DNA of 64,000 nucleotides from HK1 sp965221725. Lineage in GTDB: Bacteria; Pseudomonadota; Gammaproteobacteria; HK1. The DNA lies in NCBI GenBank assembly GCA_965221725.1, contig OZ244909.1, positions 2,232,001-2,296,000 of the forward strand, given 5' to 3'. The position numbers and the translations under genes are program-made. The notes beneath the pieces are model-generated. The model made no database searches, was not told the DNA's origin, and saw nothing but the letters and a program-made list of their open reading frames with translations. Of the stretch, positions 42,511-51,446 are shown piece by piece (position 1 is the first letter of the stretch; each line of letters begins with the position of its first letter).

Positions 42511-43197
42511 TCACATCTTGCGCAGCACCCACACCACCTTGCCGACGATGTGGACCTCGACCCCGAGCACGGTGTAGGGCGCGTAGGCGGGATTGGCGGA
42601 GAGCAGCCGGAGGCGCGCCTCGCCCGGCACCGTCTCGATGCGCTTGACGACGAGCCCGGTGCCGTCGAAGAGCACGAAGAGCTCGCCGGTGGCGGGCCGG
42701 CGCTTCGCGGTATCCACGAGCAGCCGGTCCCCTTCGCGCATCTCGGGCTCCATGGAATCGCCCTTGACGCGCAGGATACGCAGCGCCTTCGGATCCGCAT
42801 CGCCCTCGTGGCGCACCATCGCCTCGGGGAGATACCACCGGGCGGTCTCATCGACGGACTCGCCGGCGACGGCGCCGCCGCCCGCAGCGGCCTCGACCTC
42901 CATCTCGGGGACGGGGACGAGCGGGACGCCGGGCAGGGCGCGGGGGCCGGGGCGCCGGGGGCGGGCCTGGGGCTTGCGGGGCGGGAGGGTGGGGTGGCGG
43001 AGCTCGGCGGGGTCGCAGCCGAGGAGCTTCGCGAGCGTCTCCGAGTCCCGGAACCCGAGCACCTTGGGCATCCCGCGCACGAGGTACTGCTGGAGGTAGG
43101 CGCGGTTCCGCCCGAGGGCGGTCGAGGCGCGGGCCATGGTGAGGTCGTTTTCGCGAAGGAGCGTGCGAAGGCGTGCGCGTACGGGGTCGTTGGGCAT
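42511..43197 (-). CDS. Phage-type repressor with S24 (LexA-like) peptidase domain
   Basis: This 228-residue protein has an N-terminal helix-turn-helix (DLTMARASTALGRNRAYLQQ). A Pro/Arg-rich linker leads to an S24 peptidase with Ser148 in KGDSMEPEM and Lys185 in GLVVKRIE. CI/LexA-like repressors of this form self-cleave when RecA is activated by DNA damage, relieving repression of mobile-element genes. It is divergent from the regulator and transfer genes starting at 43289, so it probably controls them. The ATG at 43197 follows a good promoter. Confidence 0.92.
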   Translation of the reverse strand: MPNDPVRARLRTLLRENDLTMARASTALGRNRAYLQQYLVRGMPKVLGFRDSETLAKLLGCDPAELRHPTLPPRKPQARPRRPGPRALPGVPLVPVPEMEVEAAAGGGAVAGESVDETARWYLPEAMVRHEGDADPKALRILRVKGDSMEPEMREGDRLLVDTAKRRPATGELFVLFDGTGLVVKRIETVPGEARLRLLSANPAYAPYTVLGVEVHIVGKVVWVLRKM

Positions 43198-43228
43198 GGC
43201 GGGGGCTCGCCGATGTGTCGGGATGTGC

Positions 43229-43258
43229 AGGATATGGACTACACATTCCTATTGTCAA
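43229..43258 (-). promoter_or_regulatory. Sigma-70-type promoter of the S24 repressor
   Basis: On the minus strand TTGACA (43258-43253) is followed after 17-18 bases by ATATCC/TATCCT. This is the only AT-rich block of the divergent intergenic space and probably also holds the operator governing the transfer operon. Confidence 0.6.
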
Positions 43259-43288
43259 GCCTGCGCCCCGTCCCTATGGTGCGCGCCC

Positions 43289-44014
43289 ATGACGACGCAG
43301 GCCACCCTCATCCGCCACCTCGACGCCTACCGGGCGCGCACCGGGTATAGCGCCCGACGGCTCGGCCTTGAAGCGCTCAACGACCCGGGGCTCGCGGCGA
43401 CGCTCGCGCGCGGGCGGACGCTGCGGCTCACAAGCGCCGACCGACTCCTTGCCTTCATCGGCGCCGCGCCTCTGGGCCCCCGGTTCCGCTTCGAGGTCGA
43501 GACCTTCCTGCGGGTGCCCCGCACCAAGCGGGCCGTGTTCGGCTGCGAAGCCGCCGGCAGCCCCTCGTTCGTCGCGCGGCTGTTGTCGGGCGCGTCGCCG
43601 ACGCTCGCGACCGTCGACCGGGTGCGGGCGTGGATGCGGACCCATGCGAGTCCCGCCGAGCGGGCGGCCATCGCGCGCGCGGTCGAGGAAGCGTTCCCGA
43701 CCCCCGCTCCGCAGACAGGAGCCCCTGCGTCCGCGCCTGTCCCGCGCTCCGTCCTCACCGATTCCCTCACTCACACCCAAGGAGACTGCTCTATGAGAGA
43801 CCACACCACCTATCTCGACACCCGCGCCGCCGCGGCGCACCTCGACCTCTCGCCCCGCACCCTCGACCGCTACCGGGTGAGCGGCGAGGGGCCGACGTAC
43901 TTCAAGCTCGGGGCGCGGGTCCGCTACCGCCTCCCCGACATCGAGGCCTGGGCCGCGGCCCGGCGCCGGCGCTCGACGTCGGACGATGGCGCCGGGCCGG
44001 GAGCGGCGGCATGA
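43289..44014 (+). CDS. Regulatory protein reading in frame through the AlpA-like gene
   Basis: The ATG at 43289 opens 241 codons with no stop. Residues 1 to about 150 form a helical region (TLIRHLDAYRARTGYSARRL, SADRLLAFIGA, TVDRVRAWMRTHASP) resembling a pair of degenerate helix-turn-helix modules. A Pro/Ala linker follows, then the AlpA-like domain. Because a strong ribosome-binding site and ATG occur at 43793, both a 241-residue fusion and a separate 73-residue AlpA-like protein could be made. It is divergent from the S24 repressor and probably under its control. Confidence 0.65.
   Translation: MTTQATLIRHLDAYRARTGYSARRLGLEALNDPGLAATLARGRTLRLTSADRLLAFIGAAPLGPRFRFEVETFLRVPRTKRAVFGCEAAGSPSFVARLLSGASPTLATVDRVRAWMRTHASPAERAAIARAVEEAFPTPAPQTGAPASAPVPRSVLTDSLTHTQGDCSMRDHTTYLDTRAAAAHLDLSPRTLDRYRVSGEGPTYFKLGARVRYRLPDIEAWAAARRRRSTSDDGAGPGAAA
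43793..44014 (+). CDS. AlpA-like helix-turn-helix regulator/excisionase
   Basis: The ATG at 43793, nine bases after AAGGAGA, gives 73 residues with the MerR-like HTH_17 pattern: YLDTRAAAAHLDLSPRTLDR, YFKLGARVRYRLPDIEAW. Such proteins act as excisionases or activators in integrative elements. Its stop overlaps the traA start (ATGA). It lies in frame with the upstream regulator. Confidence 0.8.
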   Translation: MRDHTTYLDTRAAAAHLDLSPRTLDRYRVSGEGPTYFKLGARVRYRLPDIEAWAAARRRRSTSDDGAGPGAAA

Positions 44015-44292
44015 GGGTGCCCGCACTTGTGGGTGCGGCGCTTGCGCTCCTCGCCCTGGAGCCTGCGCTCGCCACCACCGACACGACCTTCACGGGGCCG
44101 TTGAGCACCATGACCGGCATGGTCTCGGGCACCGGCGGGCAGCTCGCCGCGGTGCTCGCGGTCGGGGCGGCACTCATCGGCTCGGTGCTCCGGTTCAACG
44201 CGACCCAGCTCCTCGGCGCGGTCGGCGTCGGGGTCGCCGCCGGCGCCGGCACCGGCATCGTGACGGGTCTGGTCGGCACCGCCATCATCTGA
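44011..44292 (+). CDS. traA: TraA/VirB2-like pilin subunit
   Basis: This 93-residue protein has a signal peptide (AALALLALEPALA) and then two hydrophobic helices separated by a short turn, the VirB2/TraA propilin topology. Position as first gene of the traL-E-K-B-V-C array supports the call; sequence alone would not. Start and stop overlap the neighbours by four and one bases. Confidence 0.7.
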   Translation: MRVPALVGAALALLALEPALATTDTTFTGPLSTMTGMVSGTGGQLAAVLAVGAALIGSVLRFNATQLLGAVGVGVAAGAGTGIVTGLVGTAII

Positions 44293-44579
44293 TGGACGCC
44301 CCGTACGTCATTCCCCGCCGGCTCGATGAGCCCGAGCGCTGGCTCTTCTGGACGCTCGATGAGGCGGCGGCGCTCCTCGCCCCCGCCGTCCTCGGGCTCG
44401 GGGCCAATGCATTCCTTGCGGGGCTCGGGGCCGGGGTGGGGGCTTGGCTCCTCCTTCGGCGCGTCAAGCGCGGCGGCGGGGCGCATGTGGCGCTCCACGC
44501 GCTCTACTGGATGCTGCCGGGACCGGCACTCGGATTGAAGGCGACGCCCCCGAGTCATCTGCGGCGCCTCGCCGGATGA
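44292..44579 (+). CDS. traL: Conjugative transfer protein TraL
   Basis: This 95-residue protein has the TraL pattern: PRRLDEPERWLFWTLDEAAALL followed by two membrane segments and LYWMLPG near the end. It is an inner-membrane component of the F-type mating-pair apparatus. It is translationally coupled on both sides (TGATG overlaps). Confidence 0.85.
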   Translation: MDAPYVIPRRLDEPERWLFWTLDEAAALLAPAVLGLGANAFLAGLGAGVGAWLLLRRVKRGGGAHVALHALYWMLPGPALGLKATPPSHLRRLAG

Positions 44580-45130
44580 GGCATGCCCGGCGGGAAGCGG
44601 AGCGCCAGCGGGTACGCGATTCAAGACTCGCCCTCGCTGCCCTGCTCGGGCTCTCGACCCTGGCGAACGCCATCCTCGGCCTGGGGATTGTGCACCACGA
44701 GCGGGTGACGGTGCTGGTGCCCGCGGTCACCGGCCCCGCCTGGGAGGTGGGGGAGACGTGGGCGGGGCGACGGTACCTCGAAGACGCCGCCCGCACCGTC
44801 GCCGCGACGCTCTTGACCCTCACCCCCGAGAACGCCCCCGCGGTCCGTGAAGCCGCCGCCCGCATGAGCCACGCCCCGGCCCGGGGCGCCATCGGCGCCT
44901 GGGTCGCGGCCGAGGCCGAGCGGATGGCGGCGCTCGACTCGGCGAGCGCCTTCCACCCCGAGCGCATCACCACCGACCCCGACACCCTCGCGGCCGAGGT
45001 GACCGGCACGCTCGCGACCTTCATCGGCCGGGAGGAGACGTCCCGGGTGCGCAAGGTCTACCGCCTCGTCTTCCGGCTCGACGCCGGCCGCCTGGGACTG
45101 CTCCGCTTCGAGGAGCGGGAGGAGGAGTGA
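44576..45130 (+). CDS. traE: Conjugative transfer protein TraE (VirB5/VirB8-like)
   Basis: This 184-residue protein has a single N-terminal membrane anchor (LALAALLGLSTLANAILGLG). The periplasmic domain contains GPAWEVGETWAGRRYLEDAA and ETSRVRKVYRLVFRLDAGRL, matching TraE of F-type systems. It is part of the core assembly between inner membrane and TraB/TraK/TraV. It overlaps traL by four bases. Confidence 0.88.
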   Translation: MRHARREAERQRVRDSRLALAALLGLSTLANAILGLGIVHHERVTVLVPAVTGPAWEVGETWAGRRYLEDAARTVAATLLTLTPENAPAVREAAARMSHAPARGAIGAWVAAEAERMAALDSASAFHPERITTDPDTLAAEVTGTLATFIGREETSRVRKVYRLVFRLDAGRLGLLRFEEREEE

Positions 45131-45825
45131 TGATGTCCATCAACACCACACGACAACGCCTCCGGAGCGCACTGCTCGCCTGCCTCGCCCTCGCCTCGGG
45201 CGAAGCGCTCGCGATGCAGCGCCTCACGGCCACCGACCACGCGGTGCTGGAGGCGGAGGTCTCCGCCACTGCCGTGAGCCGCATCGCACTTCACCACGAC
45301 CGCATCGCCCGCATCGTGCGCCCGCCCGGCGGGTTCGCCATCGAGCACGATGCGGTGCGGGGTGACCTCTACCTGCGGCCCGAGGGACCGGAGACGCCGC
45401 AGAGCGCGACCCTCTTCCTCGGCACCGAGCGGGGGTTCACCTACCAGCTCACCCTCACCCTCACCGACCGCCCCGCCGCGCAGGTGCTGATTCACAACCC
45501 CGATGCGGCCGAAGTGGCAGAGGACACGCCCACTCCAGGCGATGCCCGCATCGCCGCGCTCGTCGCCCTCATCCAGGCGGTCGCCGCGCGCAAGCCCCCC
45601 GCCGGCGCCACCGTCGAGGGTGCGACCGGCACCCGCCACGCCGGCCACCCCGTCCTCGAGATCTGGCGCGCCCGGCGCTTCACCGCCCGGGTGCTGGCGC
45701 TCGCGTCCAATGCGCCCACCGACGCCGCCACCCTCGCCACCGAGGCCGGTCCCACTGTCGCCGCAGTATGGATACCCGAAGGCCCGCACCCCCGCCACGC
45801 GGTCATCGTGCAGACCCCCCGATGA
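45130..45825 (+). CDS. traK: Conjugative transfer protein TraK (VirB9-like secretin)
   Basis: From ATG 45130 (45133 also possible; GGAGGA just upstream) the precursor is about 230 residues. A signal peptide (LLACLALASGEALA) precedes a beta-rich periplasmic protein with RIVRPPGGFAIEHDAVRGDL, the TraK/VirB9 pattern. It forms the outer-membrane core with TraB and TraV. Confidence 0.87.
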   Translation: MMSINTTRQRLRSALLACLALASGEALAMQRLTATDHAVLEAEVSATAVSRIALHHDRIARIVRPPGGFAIEHDAVRGDLYLRPEGPETPQSATLFLGTERGFTYQLTLTLTDRPAAQVLIHNPDAAEVAEDTPTPGDARIAALVALIQAVAARKPPAGATVEGATGTRHAGHPVLEIWRARRFTARVLALASNAPTDAATLATEAGPTVAAVWIPEGPHPRHAVIVQTPR

Positions 45826-47063
45826 GCAGCGCTCCCCAGGCCGACCCCGCCACCGAGCGCACCCGCCGCGTCCAGCAGGCGCTCGCCGCCGGCATCGCGG
45901 TCGCAGTCCTCGGGGGCCTGGTGCTCTGGCTCTCCGCCGGGGGCAACAAGCCGTCGCTCCCCGAAGGCGGCATCGCGGCCGAGCTCACCGGCCCGGATAC
46001 CGCCGAGGCGAGCTGGGTGCGCCGCTCCGAGGCCCGCATCGGGGGCCTGGAGCGCCGCCTTCGCGCGATGGAGACCGAGGCGAAGCGCATGGAGGCGGAG
46101 AACACGCGCCTTCGCACCACCCTCGATGCCCGCGACGCCGACGCCCGCGCGGTCATCGACCGCCAGGCCGCGCTCATCGCATCGATGGAGCGCGCTGCGG
46201 CCACCGCGCCCGACCCCTTCGGCGGTGCAGATGCCTTCCCCGGCGGCGAGCGCTTCGCCCCAACATCGACCACAGGACAACCCTCTCCGACACCGGGCGC
46301 TCCATCCACGCAACCCCCGGCCCCCACCCCTCTCATCGAATCCTTCTCCCTCGAAGGGGCGGAACTCCCGGAGACCTTCCGCCGCGTGGACAAGACTCTC
46401 GGCACCTGGCTCCCCGCCGGGAGCCACGCCGAAGCGGTGGTCATTGCCGGCGTCGACGCCTCCGCCGGCATCGTCTCCCAGAGCGACCCCCGCCCGGTGC
46501 TCCTTCGCATCACGAGCCCCGCGTGGACCGCAGCCGACGCGGGCCGCGCCCTCGAAGTCGACCTCGCAGGCTGCACCGTCACCGGCGCCGCCCACGGCGA
46601 CCTCTCCTCGGAGAAGGTGTACGTGCGCCTGCGCACCCTGACCTGCGCCGGCGACACCCCCGACGCCATCATCGAGACCGAGGTCGCAGGCTTCGTCGCC
46701 GGCGCCGGCAAGACCGGCGTCCGTGGCCCCGTCGTGAGCCGCGAAGACGCGCTCGTCGAGAAGGCGTTCCTTGCCGGTGCCGTCTCCGGGCTCGGCGAAG
46801 GTGTCTCCCGCGCCTTCGAGCCCCAGGCGCTCGCGACCGGCCCCGGGACCACCGCGGTCACCAACACGTCCATCGACGACATCGCCCGCGCGGGGCTCGG
46901 CTCGGGCGCGGGCTCCGCCGGGCGCAAGGTCGCCGACTACCTCATCCGCCGCGCCGAGCAGTACCAGCCGGTCATCCAGCTCCAGGCCGGCACCCGCGTC
47001 GCGGTCGTGTTCATCGAAGGCGCCCGCCTCGACGGGCGCGAGGAGGACCCTCCGCATGGCTGA
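45822..47063 (+). CDS. traB: Conjugative transfer protein TraB (VirB10-like)
   Basis: This 413-residue protein has an N-terminal transmembrane helix, then a coiled coil (EARIGGLERRLRAMETEAKR), a Pro/Thr-rich stretch and the C-terminal beta-barrel domain. The barrel has the TraB/TrbI-typical VLLRITSPAW and PVIQLQAGTRVAVVFIEG. It spans from the inner to the outer membrane. It overlaps traK by four bases and traV by eight. Confidence 0.9.
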   Translation: MSSAPQADPATERTRRVQQALAAGIAVAVLGGLVLWLSAGGNKPSLPEGGIAAELTGPDTAEASWVRRSEARIGGLERRLRAMETEAKRMEAENTRLRTTLDARDADARAVIDRQAALIASMERAAATAPDPFGGADAFPGGERFAPTSTTGQPSPTPGAPSTQPPAPTPLIESFSLEGAELPETFRRVDKTLGTWLPAGSHAEAVVIAGVDASAGIVSQSDPRPVLLRITSPAWTAADAGRALEVDLAGCTVTGAAHGDLSSEKVYVRLRTLTCAGDTPDAIIETEVAGFVAGAGKTGVRGPVVSREDALVEKAFLAGAVSGLGEGVSRAFEPQALATGPGTTAVTNTSIDDIARAGLGSGAGSAGRKVADYLIRRAEQYQPVIQLQAGTRVAVVFIEGARLDGREEDPPHG

Positions 47064-48039
47064 GACGAGCCCCCCGCAGTACCGCCCCCTCACTGTCCTC
47101 GCCCTGATCACGGCGCTTGCAGGCTGCGCCGCCACCCACGTCGGCGACGACTGGCAGTGCCCGCTCGCGCAAGGGGAAGTCTGCACCAGCATCGTGGCTG
47201 CGGACCCCGCGGTCATGCCGCATACCGCCCCGCCGCCGCTCGCCACCCGCACGCCGCTCTACCGGGCAGCGGAGTCCGACGCGGCGCCGAAGCCGGAGAC
47301 GAGCCCCACGCCCACGACGCAGCCCGACACCAGGCCCCGGCCCTGCACCGAGGGCTGCCATCCCCTCGCCTGGCTCGGACGGTTGTTCGCCCCGCAGGGT
47401 GTCACATCCGACACAGCGCAGAGCGACGCGGTGGTGTCTGCTACTCCGCCCGGGGAGACGCCCACGCCCGCAAGGAGCGAGCAAGCCGGCGATGTGCCCT
47501 GCGGTGCAGAGGTGCCAACGCTGAAGCCGACGCCCGCGCCGGTGGACGCCGACGACGGGGCAGCCGGCAATGACGACGGCGCCGTGCCTTGCGCGATCGC
47601 GGCCGAAGTGCAGGGAACCACCCCACCCGCGCCGATCCCCTGCGGCCCCGACGATGCCCCCGCCGAACCGGCGTTGGAGGCCGACGGCACCACGGATGGA
47701 CCGGCGTCCGACGATTCTGAGACACGATGTGCAACTCCAGCCCCCGTCGACGAGGCCGCGGCCGCAGCGATCGGCAAGCCCGAGAGCTCGATGGTCGTGA
47801 ACACCGAGCCGGATGGAGTCGAAGGCACCACCGCCGAGGACACCACGGCACCGGCGGCGGACATGCCGCCTCCCACCGCCGCGACATTCCTCCTCCCGCT
47901 CCCCGCCCCGGACACCCTGCGCACCGGCGAGGTGGTGGGCCGGATCTGGATCGCCCCCTTCGTCGACGCGGGCGGCGTGTACCGCGAGGGGGCGTGGGTC
48001 CGCGCGGTGCTCGCGCACGCCGAGTGGCGCGGGCGATGA
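47056..48039 (+). CDS. traV: TraV-type conjugation lipoprotein
   Basis: This 327-residue precursor has a lipobox LAGC with lipidated Cys24, then the TraV signature DDWQCPLAQGEVCTSI. The middle is long, low-complexity and rich in Ala, Pro, Thr and Asp. The C-terminal TGEVVGRIWIAPFVDAGGVY resembles the conserved TraV end. It anchors the T4SS core in the outer membrane. The linker makes it about 100-150 residues longer than F TraV. Confidence 0.85.
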   Translation: MAETSPPQYRPLTVLALITALAGCAATHVGDDWQCPLAQGEVCTSIVAADPAVMPHTAPPPLATRTPLYRAAESDAAPKPETSPTPTTQPDTRPRPCTEGCHPLAWLGRLFAPQGVTSDTAQSDAVVSATPPGETPTPARSEQAGDVPCGAEVPTLKPTPAPVDADDGAAGNDDGAVPCAIAAEVQGTTPPAPIPCGPDDAPAEPALEADGTTDGPASDDSETRCATPAPVDEAAAAAIGKPESSMVVNTEPDGVEGTTAEDTTAPAADMPPPTAATFLLPLPAPDTLRTGEVVGRIWIAPFVDAGGVYREGAWVRAVLAHAEWRGR

Positions 48040-50561
48040 TGTCCCGGCTCCTCGCGCTCTTCGAGGGCTCGGCGGCGCTGGAGACGGAAGTCCGCCCGCC
48101 GCTCCCGGCCCCGCTCCATGCGCTGCTCCCCTGGCGGGCGTTCGACGAGGGGAGCGAGCTCTACGTCAACGTGGCGAGCACCGGCTTCGTGCTGGAGGTC
48201 GCGCCCTTCGTCGGATTGGATGCGGAGACGCTGGCCGCGCTGGCGGGGGTGCTCGCCGATTCCGCACCGGAGCGGGCGACGGTGCAGGTCCTCCATTGGA
48301 CGAGCCCGCGCTTCGGGGCCGCGCTCGCCACCTGGGCCGCCCCGCGGGCGGCCGCGGGGGGCGTGCAGGCAGCGATGGCGGAGCGGCGGATTGGGCTGCT
48401 CCGCCCCGCCGGATGGCGGGCCCTGCATGCGGACGGCCCGCCGTATACGCTCCGCGACGCCCGGGTGTTCGTCTGCGCAGCGCTCGGCGGTGGCCCCGGC
48501 CCCGCGACGGAGACCGCATTGTCCGCGTTCCGCCGGGCACTCGAAGGCACCCTCGCCTCGGTCGGCGCCCCCGCCCGGCGGGTCGCCCCCGATGGGCTGC
48601 TCTCTCTGGTCGCCGAGCTCGTCACCCCGGACGTGGCGGGCACCGACGACGGCGGCCTCGCCCGCCCCCCGCGGCGCTGGGCGCCCCGCGACCCGCTGCA
48701 CATCCAGGCCGTCGCCCCGGGCCGCGCCCTCGCCGTGCACCCGCGCGGCCTCGTGGTCCACCACCCGGACGGGACGGACGTCGCGGTCCGGGTGCTCTCG
48801 GCCCTCGCCTTCCCCGAGGTCTGGCCCGGATGGCGGGGCAATGCCCTCATCGGCGACTTCCACCGCGACTTCCTCCAGCCGGGCGCCCCGGTGCTGACCG
48901 GCTTGACGGTCCGGGTCGGCGATGCGGCGACGGCCGAGCGCGCGCACTTGAAAAGCGCCCGCGCCGCGCAGCAGGCGGGGACGGGCATCGCCCGCTACCT
49001 TCCGGGCCTGCCGGAGAAGGCGAGCGACTGGCGCCTGGTGACGGAGCGCCTCAAAGACGGCGAGCGGCTCGTCTCCGCCTGCCACTTCGCCGCGGTCTAC
49101 GCCCCAGTCGATGCCATCGACGCGGCCGAGCAGGCGGTCCGTACCCTCTACCACGGACAGGGCTGGCGGATGGCGGCCGAGCGCTACGTCCAGCTCCCCG
49201 CCTGGCTCGCATGCCTGCCGATGGCCCCGGCCGGGGGGCTCGATGCGGACCTCGCCCGCATGGGCCGGATGAAGACGCTGCTCACCTCGTCGGTGGTCAA
49301 CCTCGCCCCCGTGCACGGCGAGTGGCGGGGACAGCCCGCGCGGGACGACACCCCGCCGGTGCTGCTGCTCCTCGGCCGCCGCGGCCAGCCCGCGCCCTGG
49401 TCGCCGTTCGCCAACACCGCCGGGAACTACAACGTCGCAGTCACGGGCAAGTCCGGGTCGGGGAAGTCGGTCCTGATGCAGGAGCTCGTCGCCGGCATCG
49501 TGGGCTCGGGCGGTGAGGCGGTGGTCATCGACGACGGGCGCTCGTTCCAGCACTCGGCCGAGGCCCTCGGCGGTGCCTTCGTCGCCTTCGGCAAGGATGC
49601 GGCGTGCCTCAATCCCTTCGCGATGATGGAGGCGGCGACCGCCGCACACGATGCCGACTACCGCGAGGAGTGCCTCGCGATGCTCGCCGGCGTGGTGCGC
49701 CGGATGTGCCGGCGCCGGGGCGCACTCGATGACCTCGAAGCGGCGCTCATCGACGAGGCGGTGGGGCGGGCGTTCACCGAGGCGGGCAATCAGGCCGACT
49801 TGGGGCATGTGCGCCGAGGGCTCGAGTCGCTGAGCGACCGGATAGCCACCGACCTCGCGACGTCGCTGAAGCCCTGGTGCCCCGGCGGGCCGCTCGGGCG
49901 GCTGTTCGAGGGCACGACCCCACCCCCGCTCGATGCCGCGCTCACCGTGTTCGAGCTCTCGGAGCTGAAAGGAAGAGGCGATGTGCAGGGCGTCGTGCTC
50001 ATGCTCGTGGTGTTCCTCGCGACCCAGCGCATGTACCACGGCCCCCGCACGCGCGCGAAGGCCATCGTCATCGACGAGGCGTGGGACCTGCTCGCCGGCG
50101 AAGAGAGCCGGCGCTTCCTCGAAGGCGCCGCGCGACGGGCGCGGAAGTACCGCGGCGCTCTGGTGACCGGCACCCAGTCGGTCAACGACTACTACGCCAA
50201 CCCCGCCGCGCGGGCGGCGTGGGAGAACTCTGACTGGGTGCTCTTCCTTGCCCAGAAGGACGAGTCGGTGGAGCTCTTGAAGTCCGAGAAGCGCATCCAC
50301 TGCGACCCCGGCATGGAGCGGGCGCTCAAAAGCCTCGCCACCGTCGACGGCCGCCACGCCGAGCTCGTGCTGCACGGACCCGACGGCTGGCGGGTCGCCC
50401 GTCTCGTCCTCGACCCCTTCTCCGTCGCCCTCTACTCCTCGCGCGGCCCCGTCTACACCGCGGTCGAGCGGCTGAAGGCGGAGGGACTCACCACGGAAGA
50501 AGCCGTCGTGCGCCTCGCCGCGGGCGACGGCCCGACCACGCACGCAGGAGACCGACGATGA
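48036..50561 (+). CDS. traC: Conjugative transfer ATPase TraC (VirB4-like)
   Basis: This 841-residue protein is the hexameric VirB4/TraC ATPase. Walker A is GKSGSGKSV near residue 472 and Walker B VIDEAWDLL near 678, followed by GTQSVNDYY and ENSDWVLFLAQKDESVELLK. The N-terminal half matches the TraC domain (EGSELYVNVASTGFVLEV). It energises pilus assembly and transfer. It overlaps traV and the next gene by four bases each, so the whole array is one transcriptional unit. Confidence 0.95.
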   Translation: MMSRLLALFEGSAALETEVRPPLPAPLHALLPWRAFDEGSELYVNVASTGFVLEVAPFVGLDAETLAALAGVLADSAPERATVQVLHWTSPRFGAALATWAAPRAAAGGVQAAMAERRIGLLRPAGWRALHADGPPYTLRDARVFVCAALGGGPGPATETALSAFRRALEGTLASVGAPARRVAPDGLLSLVAELVTPDVAGTDDGGLARPPRRWAPRDPLHIQAVAPGRALAVHPRGLVVHHPDGTDVAVRVLSALAFPEVWPGWRGNALIGDFHRDFLQPGAPVLTGLTVRVGDAATAERAHLKSARAAQQAGTGIARYLPGLPEKASDWRLVTERLKDGERLVSACHFAAVYAPVDAIDAAEQAVRTLYHGQGWRMAAERYVQLPAWLACLPMAPAGGLDADLARMGRMKTLLTSSVVNLAPVHGEWRGQPARDDTPPVLLLLGRRGQPAPWSPFANTAGNYNVAVTGKSGSGKSVLMQELVAGIVGSGGEAVVIDDGRSFQHSAEALGGAFVAFGKDAACLNPFAMMEAATAAHDADYREECLAMLAGVVRRMCRRRGALDDLEAALIDEAVGRAFTEAGNQADLGHVRRGLESLSDRIATDLATSLKPWCPGGPLGRLFEGTTPPPLDAALTVFELSELKGRGDVQGVVLMLVVFLATQRMYHGPRTRAKAIVIDEAWDLLAGEESRRFLEGAARRARKYRGALVTGTQSVNDYYANPAARAAWENSDWVLFLAQKDESVELLKSEKRIHCDPGMERALKSLATVDGRHAELVLHGPDGWRVARLVLDPFSVALYSSRGPVYTAVERLKAEGLTTEEAVVRLAAGDGPTTHAGDRR

Positions 50562-51226
50562 GCCGAGCAAGCACACGACGCAGGACGACCACCACCCCAC
50601 ACTCCCGCCCCCTCGTCTGGCCGGGGAGTCCCGAGGACATCACCGCCGCGGACGTGGACTTCGAAGCCCTCGCCCATGTCCTCGCCCACACCTGCCGGTG
50701 GGGCGGGCGGACCCGCCACTACCTGAGCCTTGCCCAGCACGCGGTGGCGGTGAGCGAGGAGGTCGAGGGGCTCGACGGCGTGACCGAGGGCGAGCGCCGC
50801 ACCCTCGCGCTGCACGGACTCCTCGCACAGGCCCCCGCCGCCTGGCTCGGCGACGCCGCCGACCCGGCCTCGACCCGAGCGGCCGAGCGCCACCGCCGCC
50901 ACACCGCCGCCATCGAGCGCGCGGTCCGCGACGCCGCAGGACTGCCCGCAGACCCCTCACCCGAGTGGGCGTCGCTCCTCGGACTGGTCGCCCGCATGGT
51001 GGACGCGGCCGAGCGCCGGGACCTCGGCGTCGAGGTTACCGCCGCCGGAGTCGCCTTCCCGCCCGCCCGGCGCCGGGTCCGTCCCGTCACGCCGGCCAAG
51101 GCCGCCCGGCGCTGGCTCGCCCGCTTCGAGGCCCTCACCGCCCCACCGGCGGGCGGGGTAGCGGTGCCGGAGACCCCATCCGACAGGCTCGACGCCATCC
51201 CGGAGGCAATCCCCGATGCCGCGTAA
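50558..51226 (+). CDS. Phosphohydrolase-like protein lacking the HD catalytic pair
   Basis: This 222-residue protein aligns by pattern with HD-domain phosphohydrolases carried on conjugative elements. It has the WGGRTRHYLSLAQHAVAVSE segment (first metal His retained), then HGLLAQAPAAWLGD where active relatives read HxLLHDAxEAYLGD. The defining HD and downstream acidic residues are replaced (LAQAPAA), so metal binding and hydrolysis are doubtful. Its position in the transfer operon suggests a structural or vestigial role. Confidence 0.75.
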   Translation: MSRASTRRRTTTTPHSRPLVWPGSPEDITAADVDFEALAHVLAHTCRWGGRTRHYLSLAQHAVAVSEEVEGLDGVTEGERRTLALHGLLAQAPAAWLGDAADPASTRAAERHRRHTAAIERAVRDAAGLPADPSPEWASLLGLVARMVDAAERRDLGVEVTAAGVAFPPARRRVRPVTPAKAARRWLARFEALTAPPAGGVAVPETPSDRLDAIPEAIPDAA

Positions 51227-51446
51227 GACCCATCCGGCGCGGCGCCGCGTCGAGCACGACCCCATCACCGTCCTCGAAGCCGGGGTGCCGGCCGGCATGC
51301 TCTCGGGCGATCCGGCGAGCCCGCGTGATGCGGAGCGCCACCTCGACTGCTTCCACGACGAGGATGGCGTCGCATGGCTCCGGGACCGAGGGATGGGTGA
51401 CTGGCACGCCATGACGCCTGCCCAGGCGGCGCGGGGACGGGCATGA
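51216..51446 (+). CDS. Small hypothetical protein of the transfer operon
   Basis: This 76-residue, strongly charged, cytosolic-looking protein (DAERHLDCFHDEDGVAWLRD) is not recognised. It overlaps the preceding gene by 11 bases and the next by four, so it is probably translated. Confidence 0.6.
   Translation: MPRKTHPARRRVEHDPITVLEAGVPAGMLSGDPASPRDAERHLDCFHDEDGVAWLRDRGMGDWHAMTPAQAARGRA

Noticed and set aside
47259..50600. 1113-codon minus-strand frame opposite traV/traC
   Set aside because: Runs through two coupled, motif-verified genes on the plus strand; composition typical of antisense GC frames.
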